Shown: positions 20,901 through 29,734 of the stretch, piece after piece
Layout of the letters: the number at the start of each line of letters is the position of its first letter
Position numbering within the stretch: position 1 is the first letter of the stretch
Assembly: GCA_021234155.1 (NCBI GenBank)
Contig: JAJEKV010000096.1
Span: 1,002,010 to 1,066,009, forward strand
Direction of reading: 5' to 3'
Origin: Isoetes taiwanensis
Taxonomy: Eukaryota > Streptophyta > Lycopodiopsida > Isoetales > Isoetaceae
Length of the DNA: 64,000 bases
Translations under genes and position numbers: made by a program
Notes under the pieces: generated by a model
Told to the model about the DNA's origin: nothing
What the model saw: only the letters and a program-made list of their open reading frames with translations
Databases searched by the model: none

Positions 20901-21053
20901 GCACAAAAATACGGTATTGACTTTGAGGAAACTTTCTCTCCGCTGGTTAAATTGACTAGTATAAGAACATTGCTTGCTTATGCAAATGCTTATAATCTGG
21001 AATTAGAACATATGGATGTACATACTGCGTTTTTGAATGCAGTTTTTCAATGA
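17973..21053 (+). pseudogene. Copia polyprotein: gag, protease, integrase, RT start
   Basis: About 1026 residues from the first ATG after the primer site. Two CCHC knuckles (CFVCNTYGHLKANC and CYNCNGFGHVAAKC) mark nucleocapsid; DSGAERSV is the protease active site; HERLGH ... CTGCLLGKH is the integrase zinc finger; HTDLCGPL, RSDRGGEY and QQNGVAERKN carry the D,D35E triad. RT begins at NKWVFKLKTGPDG. The RT stretch KARLVAQKYGIDFEETFSPL lacks a few residues usually found after LVA. The frame ends early because of an extra T in a T-run at about 21043-21047. Confidence 0.93.
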
Positions 21054-21945
21054 AGAAATTTACATGCATGCTGCACCAGGCTTTGAACAAGGGAAAAACA
21101 CAGTCTGGAAACTGAATAGAGCCGTATACGGATTGAAACAGTCCCCAAGAGAATGGTACAAATGTATTGATTCATTCTTGAAAAGTAAGCATTTTATTAA
21201 ACTTGAAAGTGATGGCAATTTGTACATGTTCCGTGAAGGCGGTAATCTCTGTATAGTGGCTTTGTATGTAGATGATTGTCTTATGGCAGCAAATAGTGCA
21301 TGTTGTATGAAATATTGCAAGCAGATAATGATGAGCAGATTTGAAATGTCAGAGCTGGGCAAACTAACAAAGTTTCTTGGAATGGAGATCACCAGGGATA
21401 GACAGAATAAGATTCTGAAATTAACACAGGGTGGATATATTAAAAGCATGCTAGATAAGTTTGGAATGAAAGATTGTAAACCAATTGGCTGTCCGATGCT
21501 TCCAGGCACCAAACTATCTAGTTCTATGAGTCCACAGACTGATGACGATAAATTAGAAATGGCAGCAGTCCCGTATCAAGAATTAATAGGAAGCTTGTTG
21601 TATTTAGACAATTGTTGCAGACCAGATATCGCTTATTCAGTGGGATTGCTCAGTAGATTCTGCAGCAATCCAGGCAGACAACATTGGGTTGCTGCCAAAA
21701 GAATATTAAGGTATCTCAAGGGAACTGTTGAATATGGAATAACGTATTGTAATGAAGACTTGACTTTAAAATGTTATTCGGATGCTGATTGGGGAGGAGA
21801 TATAGACTCTAGAAAATCTACCTCGGGTTATGTACTCATGCTTGGTGGAGGTGCAATTTCATGGAGGAGTAAAAAACAGTCTAGTATTGCTATGTCTACT
21901 GCCGAAGCTGAGTATTATGCCACAACTCTTGCAGCTAAGGAGTAG
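21037..21945 (+). pseudogene. Copia RT and RNase H, second frame
   Basis: Continues RT after the frameshift: EEIYMHAAPGFEQG, VYGLKQSPREWYKC, the catalytic YVDDCLMA, LGMEITRD, then the RNase H start CYSDADWGGD and STSGYVLMLGGGAISW. It ends at a TAG (21943-21945) where a deletion between LAAKE and RRLLNE shifts frame. Confidence 0.92.
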
Positions 21946-22273
21946 ACGTTTGTTGAATGAACTTGGCATAGTACAAAATACTGCAACAGTCCTGCTGACA
22001 GATAGTATAAGCTGTATTGCCATTTGCAAAAATCATGTGCTACATGAGCGAACGAAACATATTGAGATGAACATGCATTTCATTAGAAGCATGGTAGAAA
22101 AAGGACATGTTTCACTTGAATATATTCCTACAGAACAGCAAGTTGCAGATGTGTTAACTAAACCTGTTTCACAGATAAAATTCCATAGATTTCTTGGGAT
22201 GATGGGATTACAGGATTTGAAGCTGAAGGAGGTACGTTCTGGAAATGAAAGCACAGATGAATATGACATTAAG
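21946..22273 (+). pseudogene. Copia RNase H C-terminus, third frame
   Basis: RRLLNELGIVQN ... LLTDSISCIAICKN ... RTKHIEMNMHFIRSMVEKGH ... EQQVADVLTKPV, the canonical copia RNase H end. The frame runs to a stop at 22285, inside the right LTR. Confidence 0.9.
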
Positions 22274-22279
22274 GAGGAG

Positions 22280-22735
22280 TGTTGAAAATATAATGTTCAT
22301 ATTCATAAGAAGTTTGATATTTGATTTAATGGTTAAAGGTTAGGGTCATGTTAAATGTTATGACCTTATCCTTACTATATAGATTCAAAAAAATAGCTGG
22401 CGGCATACTTGAGCAACAGGCTAAGAAATAATTTTGGAAACTTGTATTGGCTTTCCAATCTGATAGCAGAACCGCCGGATGCACCTGGATAAAAGGAAGA
22501 TGATCAATGAAATCAAGATCAGGGTTTTTTGAGCCAGTCGGAAGTGGTCAGGTACAGGTCGGGCCGGATGCATGTTGTGATCGTAACTTATATATATATG
22601 ATATAAGGTTGAGTTAAGTTGTTTGAACATAGATTTGGTTTTAATGATTCACATTGCATTTGGTTTTAATGATCCACATTGAATCCAATTGAGAAGTCTA
22701 AATAATAGTCTTGGTCAATTCGTAAAAGTTTATCA
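22280..22735 (+). repeat. Right LTR of the copia element
   Basis: 456 bp, nearly identical to the left LTR; followed by the CTCCC duplication at 22736-22740. Confidence 0.95.
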
Positions 22736-22740
22736 CTCCC

Positions 22741-22970
22741 TTCCTTGAATCCTCGTCTATTTTTTGAGCTTCACCCCATACCTCGTTCATAACCATCTCT
22801 AGGTTGGGTATGTGGGCCTCTGCATGTTTATCACGGAGGTCTTTGGCTTGGATCACATCAGAACCCAAACATAAACTCCTTGGAGGTAAAATTCCACTGC
22901 CGGAAGCACTGGCTTCTTGCTTGGGCTGTGGTGATGAGCAAGCACTCATCTGGGGGCGTTTTGGGGCCAT
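22741..22970 (-). pseudogene. Composite gene, N-terminus
   Basis: Starts at the ATG 22970-22968 (MAPKRPQMSACSSPQPKQ), a Pro/Ser-rich, probably disordered leader, followed by HAEAHIPNLEMVMNEVWGEA. The PNL-x3-M-x-E-x-WG motif recurs at the N-terminus of the second composite gene (29510), tying the two together. The copia insertion follows; a frame change occurs across the site, so the gene was either already damaged or has an unseen short intron there. Confidence 0.6.
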
Positions 22971-23105
22971 AGCTAGATGAAGAATTCGTGATCGGAATTC
23001 AAGCAGAGAAGGCAGGGGCGGGATAGTGAACGAGAGGCAAACCAAGAAAGAATTTGGGAAAGAATTTCAAAATTCGAAAATTGTGTGGTTTCAGAGTGGT
23101 GGATA

Positions 23106-23708
23106 GCAACACAAACCATTAACATCCAACATATAAAAATTAAATCCCCCAACACATAACAACCATTGACATTAACAACCAACACATAACTACCAACTAC
23201 CATTGACATTAATTAACACAACCATTGGGTCTAACACATTTAAATTAAAATCCCTCTTAAACCCCCTTTGGTTTGGGTGCATATTCACACGGGAGGTGAC
23301 GTAGGGCACCGAGAGCCCTCATAATTGTATTTTGCACGTACGAAATCAATACCATATAGTATTCCGCTTGAAATCTTATAGTATTTTGCGAATCTTGTTA
23401 TACAGTATAGCAAATTTTGTACTTGCATACCCCACAAACGAGGAACTTTACGTACGGTGTAGATTAAGGAATAAGGGGTGAATATGCCTATCCAACAGCT
23501 CTCGTTGCCCAGAGTCACCCCCCGTGTGAATATGCACCCAAACCAAAGGGGGTTTAAGAGGGATTTTAATTTAAATGTGTTAGACCCAATGGTTGTGTTA
23601 ATTAATGTCAATGGTAGTTGGTAGTTATGTGTTGGTTGTTAATGTCAATGGTTGTTATGTGTTGGGGGATTTAATTTTTATATGTTGGATGTTAATGGTT
23701 TGTGTTGC
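23106..23708. mobile_element. Foldback element with 195-bp inverted arms
   Basis: 23106-23300 and 23514-23708 are near-perfect inverted repeats (ends GCAACACAAACCATT / AATGGTTTGTGTTGC) around a 213-bp centre. No clear target duplication is seen; the right flank is a run of A. Noncoding; a MITE-like or Mutator-like foldback element is likely. Confidence 0.8.
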
Positions 23709-23991
23709 AAAAAAAAATTTTTGGCCCCGAAGACGTCCCCCCCCCCCCAGAATTCAAACCAGAAAAAAAACTAGAATTCATTTGAGGCTTTCATCACCTG
23801 TAGCTTTTGAATTTGATCACAATAAAACAAATAGAACATAAGTAAAAGTTACCATAAAAATAGAGCAGATTGATCCCATTATTCTGAAAGTCATAAAGTT
23901 TGCAACACCCATACATAAACATTTTTCAACTGGGATTTAACAGCAGCCTTTGGCCTCCATGGATTCTTGTGGTGAGAAACCAAAGTGGGAA

Positions 23992-24238
23992 TGAGCCATT
24001 GGTTGTTGACCATTGAAAAAAAAGGCTAAAATCAATGGCCCTTCATGTGCCATTATGCACCACACACACAAAAAGAGGGCTTTTGTTGTGAGCCATTGGT
24101 TGTTGACCATTGAAAAAAAAGGCTAAAATCAATGGCCCTTCATGTGCCCATTATGTACCACACGCACAAAAAAAGGGCTTTTGTTGTGAGCCATTGGTTG
24201 TTGACCATTGAAAAAAAAAAGGCTAAAATCAATGGCTC
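23992..24238 (+). repeat. Tandem repeat, unit about 98 bp, 2.5 copies
   Basis: Units begin TGAGCCATTGGTTGTTGACC at 23992, 24089 and 24187; each contains the internal inverted pair CCATTGA...TCAATGG. Lies in the subterminal part of the large element. Confidence 0.85.
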
Positions 24239-24481
24239 AGAAATGGTGCACTCTAGATGTAAGCATTAGTACATCCATTTGAATACATCACGAAATCATA
24301 GGAAAACCTTAGTAAAAAGCGTACAAAAACACAAAGAAAACCCCCTGTTATTATGCTACATATTCATGGCAGTTACTAGCGGGTCACGATGACAGTTATT
24401 CCAAAAATGTGCATTCGGTACATGTGTATATGTACAAAAAGGGCTACATTTATAGACACCCTTTCATGCTTTTACCCAAGC

Positions 24482-25043
24482 AACGTTTGATAAGTCATGG
24501 TATGCGCAACAACCATTTGAGACACGTACCAAATATGTTTACCCACGCCCTTATCTGAAGGAGATGTTGGACCAGGCCTTCAGTCCGTTTCGTTGTGCAA
24601 TTTGGTCATCTATGGAGCATAGAAATATACAGGAAGTTTTGAAAGTAGTGCCTGAGCTAAATAGAGATTGGGCATCCATCTGGGATCAAAGCAAATGTGC
24701 TTCATTCACAAACCCTAAAGAACCGACAGGTAAAAAGATATTAGTGAAATGCTTGCGCAACATGATGGATGCCCTAGGTGTTGAAGAAAAGGAAGGCATG
24801 ATCATGGTGGATGATGACGTCCTAAAGTGTTGCTTCCATCAGTCACAGTCATTAAATCCGCCATCCTATCATCCTGATATGTTTGACAAAGATGACTTCC
24901 TGCTTCGTTTTGTTAGTGTCTTGCACGAAATAGCTTCAGGAAAAATGGACGAAGAGATACAAACACTATATCCGCAACTTGATCGGACAGGGAAAATTGA
25001 CAGGGACCTTGAGAAAATCGTTCTAGAAAGAGAACTCTTTTGA
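24482..25043 (+). pseudogene. FCP1/NIF-like phosphatase domain, main part (split gene)
   Basis: Continues 2248-2324 after the large element. Reads TFDKSWYAQQPFETRTKYVY, YLKEMLDQAFSPFRCAIWSS (motif II region, WSS conserved), IWDQSKCASFTNPKEPTGKK ILVKCL, then MIMVDDDVLKCC, equivalent to HAD motif III (usually LIDDSPYK), and DDFLLRFVSVLHEIASGKMD. Stop at 25041-25043. There is no stop in this part, so the domain was intact until the element landed. Motif I has lost its first Asp, suggesting a pseudophosphatase or a diverged role. Its 5' neighbour is the hypothetical frame at 257-2176. Confidence 0.7.
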
Positions 25044-25302
25044 TATATATGTATACAGGAAATACACTTTCCAAAAAAGTTTTGAATATAAAATATACTT
25101 TACACCAAAGTTTTTGAATATATATTGTGTTCTTGTAGCAGCATTATTGGTTCTGTGTACGTATTGTATTATTATATTATGTGTATGGTTTGCTATACTT
25201 GCAATAATTTGTATGTATATACCGTCAATAATTTAGGTGTGTATAAATAGATATGCATGAAATAGCCAAACCATCGGCTTTGGACTCCTGCTTCTTCTTC
25301 TT

Positions 25303-25524
25303 ATGGCACATTCTATTACCTGCAAGATGAACCATGAGGACCTCTGCAGCTGCCGCCAGCTAGAAATAGAACTTGAGGACTGGCTGACTGTCGTTGCTAT
25401 GAATCTCGTCCGCTTCTATCCTGATCCCTTTGATGTTGTAATCCATCTTCTATGGAATCCAGAGCATGGTTTGTTCATGATCGAGAGGATCTCAGGAGCA
25501 CCTGTCGACGATGAATCGGAATAG
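25303..25524 (+). CDS. Small hypothetical protein (73 aa)
   Basis: ATG-initiated frame, MAHSITCKMNHEDLCSCRQL ... LVRFYPDPFDVVIHLLWNPE, acidic end. Codon-like composition and even amino-acid mix suggest it could be real or an exon of the preceding locus, but no family is recognised. Confidence 0.3.
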   Translation: MAHSITCKMNHEDLCSCRQLEIELEDWLTVVAMNLVRFYPDPFDVVIHLLWNPEHGLFMIERISGAPVDDESE

Positions 25525-25570
25525 TTTTTGAAGTTTATGTTGATTGATCATGCTATATTTATGCCAACAA

Positions 25571-25585
25571 AATCGCGGCGCGATT
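25571..25585. repeat. GC-rich palindrome, right side
   Basis: AATCGCG / GCGCGATT, the same motif as at 31-51; a half-site GGCGCGATTTT follows at 26428. Both lie outside the large element. Confidence 0.65.
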
Positions 25586-26153
25586 TTTTTTTTTTGAAGA
25601 ACTGTGTCATCAATATATTAAAAGACTGGTAATGTTACAAAGCAAGTAAGGAGGAAGGAGAACTGCCCCAAAGAGACAGTGATACCTCGACACTCCACAA
25701 CAAACTCACAGAAAAACTGCAACTCTACTGCTGTACAAACTGACCATCACCGTTTACAACACCCAAGAAGTCCCGCCAAATGGCAAACTTCCGCTCTACT
25801 AATCCCGGAAACACCAGAAAGCTTTGAAATAGCTTGTACCTGAGTCGAGAAATCAGAGAGGCTGCAGGCTGCTGAATCCCCTGAAAGATCCACAACCGCC
25901 GCCGCTTCCAAATCAGCCACACCAACCAAGCCACGCACAGATGCAAGGCTTGCTGCCGCAAGAGCGGCCAAGCACCAGGATACACATGAAGCAGCAACTG
26001 CTGACTAGTCAATCTCACCTGAAACAGAGCCCTAACCCAATCCCAGGCAGCCTGCAAATGAGGGCATAAAACCAGACAATGCTCTATAGTCTCAGGATGA
26101 AGGCCACAACAAGGGCAGAGAGGGCTCACACACCACGGTGCAATTTGAACCAC
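25586..26153 (-). mobile_element. L1-type LINE 3' fragment
   Basis: On the - strand, a frame reading CPCCGLHPETIEHCLVLCPH LQAAWDWV is the zinc-binding C-terminal domain of plant L1 ORF2 (zf-RVT type: CxxC-x-H-x-C). It is followed by about 180 bp of untranslated DNA and a poly-A (T-run at 25586-25596 on +). Truncated at its 5' end near 26153. No convincing target duplication found. Confidence 0.82.
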
Positions 26154-26815
26154 GAAAATCTCTGTTTTGTAGCAACTTGCTTGCCGTTATTTATTCGTAA
26201 AGTACTAAAATTTCAATCTATAGATTTCGTTGTCGTCTGTGATTGCACAAATAATAAGCAATTTCCTACTTTTTATATTGCCAACATTCTGTCATAATAT
26301 GGGTGATTTGCATCGAATATTTTAATGCCTTTCCATTTCAATACAAAATGCATATTCCTAGGCCGAAAATGAACTCAGTGCAAAAGTGTGGTTAATTCAA
26401 TATAATGGTCAATAAAAGGCTTATACGGCGCGATTTTGGAATAGACATAATCCCAATTTAATTGAATGATGGTTAAAAGAACATAGATGTTGCTTTGTCA
26501 GCTCAAATTTCAGGTGAATCTCTAACTGGATTGCTCACCTTTTTTACAATGCTTGCAGTAGAGATGATCTTGCAACAAAACATCTTGATGAAACATTCAA
26601 CTTATGCCAAATTGATGTAAGCCAATTAACAAGATCTGTAAAGGCATCAAGCTTGACCAAATAGGATAGAAGCTTTATCTCCCAATCAAAACCCTAATGG
26701 AGCCCTGCCTAAAGAATCGGATCGGATTTTGCAGCAGCCATCAACTTTTTCCTGCATGGCGCAGATAACAAAAAGCCAGTGAATCCATACTTGCAGGCAG
26801 CCTAATCTGAAGATG
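26154..26815. other. AT-rich intergenic DNA
   Basis: No gene seen. Contains the palindrome half-site near 26428. Confidence 0.5.
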
Positions 26816-26888
26816 CAGCAGATTTGGAAAAAGGAAATTCAATCCAAGAAAACACTTGTGAATTCATTGAATAAAATTTGAAAAAAAA
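26816..26888 (+). repeat. Direct repeat left of the tufA pseudogene
   Basis: Begins GATTTGGAAAAAGGAAATTC and recurs, about 85 percent alike by eye, at 27957-28030. The two copies bracket the tufA pseudogene. Confidence 0.75.
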
Positions 26889-26948
26889 ATAGAACCCAAA
26901 TGCCTTTGTGCTTATTAAGAGTCAGAATTTGCAGGAAGAAGACAGATT

Positions 26949-27809
26949 AACCGAGACGCACGCAATGGATTTTTCCTCTCTCAATATGTCCAGTGACAAC
27001 TGTACCACGACCAGTGATTGAAAACACAGCTTCAACTGCCAAGATAAAAGGAACATCCACCTGCCGGGGTGGAATTTGAATGTAGCTGTCCACTTCATCC
27101 ATCAACTCATAGATTTGTCAACCCACTTATTCTCACCCATCTTAATGTTAGATTTTTCTGTAAGTGCCTGGAGTGCAATCAAAGCTGGAACAGAAATAAT
27201 TGGTACATCACCACCAGGAAACTCATACGAAGACAACAATTCTCTCACTTCCATGTCAACCAGCTGGAGCAGCTCCACATCATCAACTTGGTCTTCTTTA
27301 TTCAAAAACACTACCATACTTGGCACACCTATTTGTTTTTCCAAAAGCACATGTTATTTGGTTTGAGGCATTGGTCCGTCTGTGCTTGACACAACTAAAA
27401 TAGCTCCATCCATTTCTGCTGCACCAATAACCATGTTCTTCGCATAATCAGCATGTCCAAGACAATCCACATGAGCATAATGCCTCTCCGTAGTCTTGCA
27501 CTCCATACAAGCAATGTTAATAGTAATACCCCTAGCCTTCTTCTCAGGTGCCGCATCAATTTCATCGTACTTTTTTGGCTTACTTCCTTCAAATAATGTC
27601 ATAACCATTGTTAAAGCAGTAGTAAGTGTAGTTTTTTCATGGTCAACATGACCAATGCTTGCAACATTAACATGAGGCTTCTTCCTCTCAAATTTCTCCC
27701 TTGCTGCACGGACTACAAAAAAACCAAAATTTCTTCTACCATTTCTCGCTCTATGAGATTCTATAAGATTTGAAAAGCCATGCAGGAAGCTAGAACTTCC
27801 TATGACCAC
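26949..27809 (-). pseudogene. tufA: Plastid elongation factor Tu pseudogene (nuclear copy)
   Basis: Intronless EF-Tu sequence. A leader ([18 protein letters not shown]) resembling a chloroplast transit peptide is followed by [24 protein letters not shown] (the P-loop GHVDHGKT has lost a Gly), [17 protein letters not shown] (switch I), [10 protein letters not shown] (DCPGH altered), and NKEDQVDD (NKxD intact). An in-frame stop replaces the codon after PMPQTK (27354-27356), and a frame change follows [11 protein letters not shown]. It ends within domain 2 ([35 protein letters not shown]), so the C-terminal half is missing. In land plants plastid EF-Tu is nuclear encoded, so this is a decayed duplicate. 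Confidence 0.92.
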
Positions 27810-27956
27810 TTTAGAAGGCCAATAAGACTCACATTAAGGTGAAGCCCGCTAAAGCAATACAACACGCCATCGCCTACCTTCTTAGAACCCTAAAGGCTCA
27901 AATAAACCACAGAACAAAACATTTGAATTATAAGATAGACCAAACAAATGCAACAG

Positions 27957-28030
27957 ATTTGGAAAAGAAAATTCAACCCAAAAAAACACTCATGAATTCA
28001 TTGAACAAAATTTGAAGGAAAAAGTCATAG
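27957..28030 (+). repeat. Direct repeat right of the tufA pseudogene
   Basis: Second copy of the 26816-26888 sequence (GATTTGGAAAAGAAAATTCA...), same orientation. Confidence 0.75.
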
Positions 28031-29509
28031 AAGCGTAAAATAGGAAACATGGCCAGTGATCAGATAAGAGAAAAAAGTGTAACCGTGCTAAGGATATGAG
28101 GAAAAAGCACCTTTCTCTCAAGTTGTAGATGTCATCCAGTTTCCCTGCTCTGGATCAAATGGTTGCAGACATATAATGACGACAAAGCACAATGCCTTCA
28201 CATTATGAGATGTTGCATATGTACAGGCCTTGGAATCGTTGAAATGAGTCCCAGTGCTAAGCCGAACATGCAAAATAGGGAATAAGGTTAACAGATTAAA
28301 ATGTTGGGCGTAAAATACGATATGGTTAATCAAAAAAAGCTTATCTGGCCGAAATTGCTTGGTAGCTTGATAATCTGCTCAACGAGTTCGTCTGTATCTG
28401 AAGCTCCTTTCGTTTTTCACAATAGCGAGGATTTCCCTGCATGTCAAAATAGTAGGGAGCGATAACTTGCTGAGTTTTTTTGGCTGGAAATGTTGGGAAC
28501 CCTCGATTCTCAATGCAAAGATTGCAAATAAGCGGTCCCCAAAGAGCAAATTGGTTGATGGCATAATGTGAAGTAAGGAACCTGCACTTGAAAATTTAGG
28601 CATCAAAGGGAGAGCATCATAAACAAAGCTTAACACTAAAGCATCTTACCTGCCATCGCCTGTCAGATCATTTCACAATTGGAGTGATCGTTTTACAGCT
28701 GCAGCTTAAACCTGCTTGGAAGCTTTGATGAAATAGATTTCATGAAGAACCGCATGCGAAACGCCCAACGAAACCCATCTCTTTTCAACTGCTTCAGGAT
28801 GTGCTGCATCGAAAATGGCAATTACCTTACCTGCTATATTATTGACAAAATCGCTGTATGATCCGACCAAAGCCGACAAAATCTATATTTTTCGGATTAA
28901 AGGTAAAGGAGTCGAGATTCCCATGGCACTCGGCCATCTCTAAGAAACCCAAGAGGAAAAAATAGGTCATGATTTTCTTACTTTTTCAACAAAATAGTTC
29001 ACGGTCGTTTCTTGTACGCATTAACCTAGCAAGGGATAAAATAATAACTAATTATTAAATGGCCCAGAATAAAAGTTGTCAAACACAACAAAATGAAAGG
29101 TCAAGATCGCGCACAAACTATCCTAAAACTCCTTTAGTATTAGATATAGTCAATGTAGGGCAATGCAAGCACCCGTTATTGTTTTTATTTATTTTTTTTA
29201 TTTTTTTTCTTCCTTTTTTTTTTATTATAGTTAGTTGGGATATGCAATTATTGGGATTAGCCAGTCACCCATTCGAAATTATGGGTGGCAGTGGCAACTA
29301 GAAAGGACATTCAATGTGCTTTTTCGAAGGGAGATTGCAAAGTTGTTCCCTCTTTCAGAAAAAAATTTGGCCGCACTTCGATTTTTTGTGTTTTTGTGTG
29401 ATCAAAGAAGCAATTCCGATTGCAATTTTAATTTGTTCCTTGTAATCCTTGCCAAAACCCGAGCAATAGATGCCTTCCCCCCTGGAAGTCATCCAGATTA
29501 AACAAGAAC
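28031..29509. other. AT-rich intergenic DNA
   Basis: No convincing gene. A T-run (29183-29228) and scattered short open frames only. Confidence 0.5.
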
Positions 29510-29734
29510 ATGAAAGCTACTGATTCTAACAAGAAAGCAGAAAAAAACAGGAGGAAGGTTCAACCATTTGAAGAACCAAGACCAAAAAGAAGACTTATTT
29601 GTGAAGAATCCGCTGTTGTGGAAGCAAAGCATGTAAGATGTATCAATGCAGAAGAAATTTTTCCAAATTTACAACAGATCATGGACGAGCAGTGGGGCCT
29701 AAAGACATATGGGGGTTCAAAGAATCTAGCATGA
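29510..29734 (+). pseudogene. Second composite gene, N-terminus
   Basis: ATG at 29510; a basic leader (MKATDSNKKAEKNRRKVQPF) with likely nuclear-localisation character (RPKRR), then CINAEEIFPNLQQIMDEQWG. The PNL-x3-M-x-E-x-WG motif matches the N-terminus of the - strand composite gene (22970-22741). Coding similarity then stops; 29735-31855 seems to be inserted or intronic. Confidence 0.55.

Larger units (their letters stand above)
17502..22735 (+). mobile_element. Ty1-copia retrotransposon, very recent insertion
   Basis: Complete 5234-bp element with 456-bp LTRs (17502-17957, 22280-22735) that begin TGTTGAAAAT and end GTTTATCA; I see one difference between them (cgggg versus caggg near 17744/22522). 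A primer site TGGTATCAGAGC (initiator-Met tRNA) follows the left LTR and a purine-rich AAGGAGGAG precedes the right. TSD is CTCCC. Domain order gag, protease, integrase, RT, RNase H identifies copia. The coding region nevertheless contains two frameshifts and what appears to be an in-frame loss in RT. Confidence 0.96.
2325..24477. mobile_element. 22.15 kb putative DNA transposon with 22-bp TIRs
   Basis: The 22 bases at 2325-2346 (GGGTAAAAGCATGAAAGGG...) are repeated perfectly in inverted orientation at 24456-24477. Both ends abut the direct repeat AAGC (2321-2324 and 24478-24481), consistent with a 4-bp target duplication. Deleting the element and one AAGC restores a continuous FCP1-like frame in the flanking DNA, which independently supports these boundaries. 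Inside are a + strand DDE-transposase-like pseudogene and a - strand Ulp1/FCP1-like composite pseudogene, the expected pairing for a large plant DNA transposon. Subterminal DNA on both sides contains GTACAT-type motifs. The superfamily is not assigned: a 4-bp duplication is unlike CACTA (3), hAT (8) or Mutator (9). Later insertions account for more than half of its length. Confidence 0.75.

Noticed and set aside
23992-24238. CRISPR-like array
   Set aside because: Whole 98-bp units repeat without unique spacers, in plant nuclear DNA; an ordinary tandem repeat.
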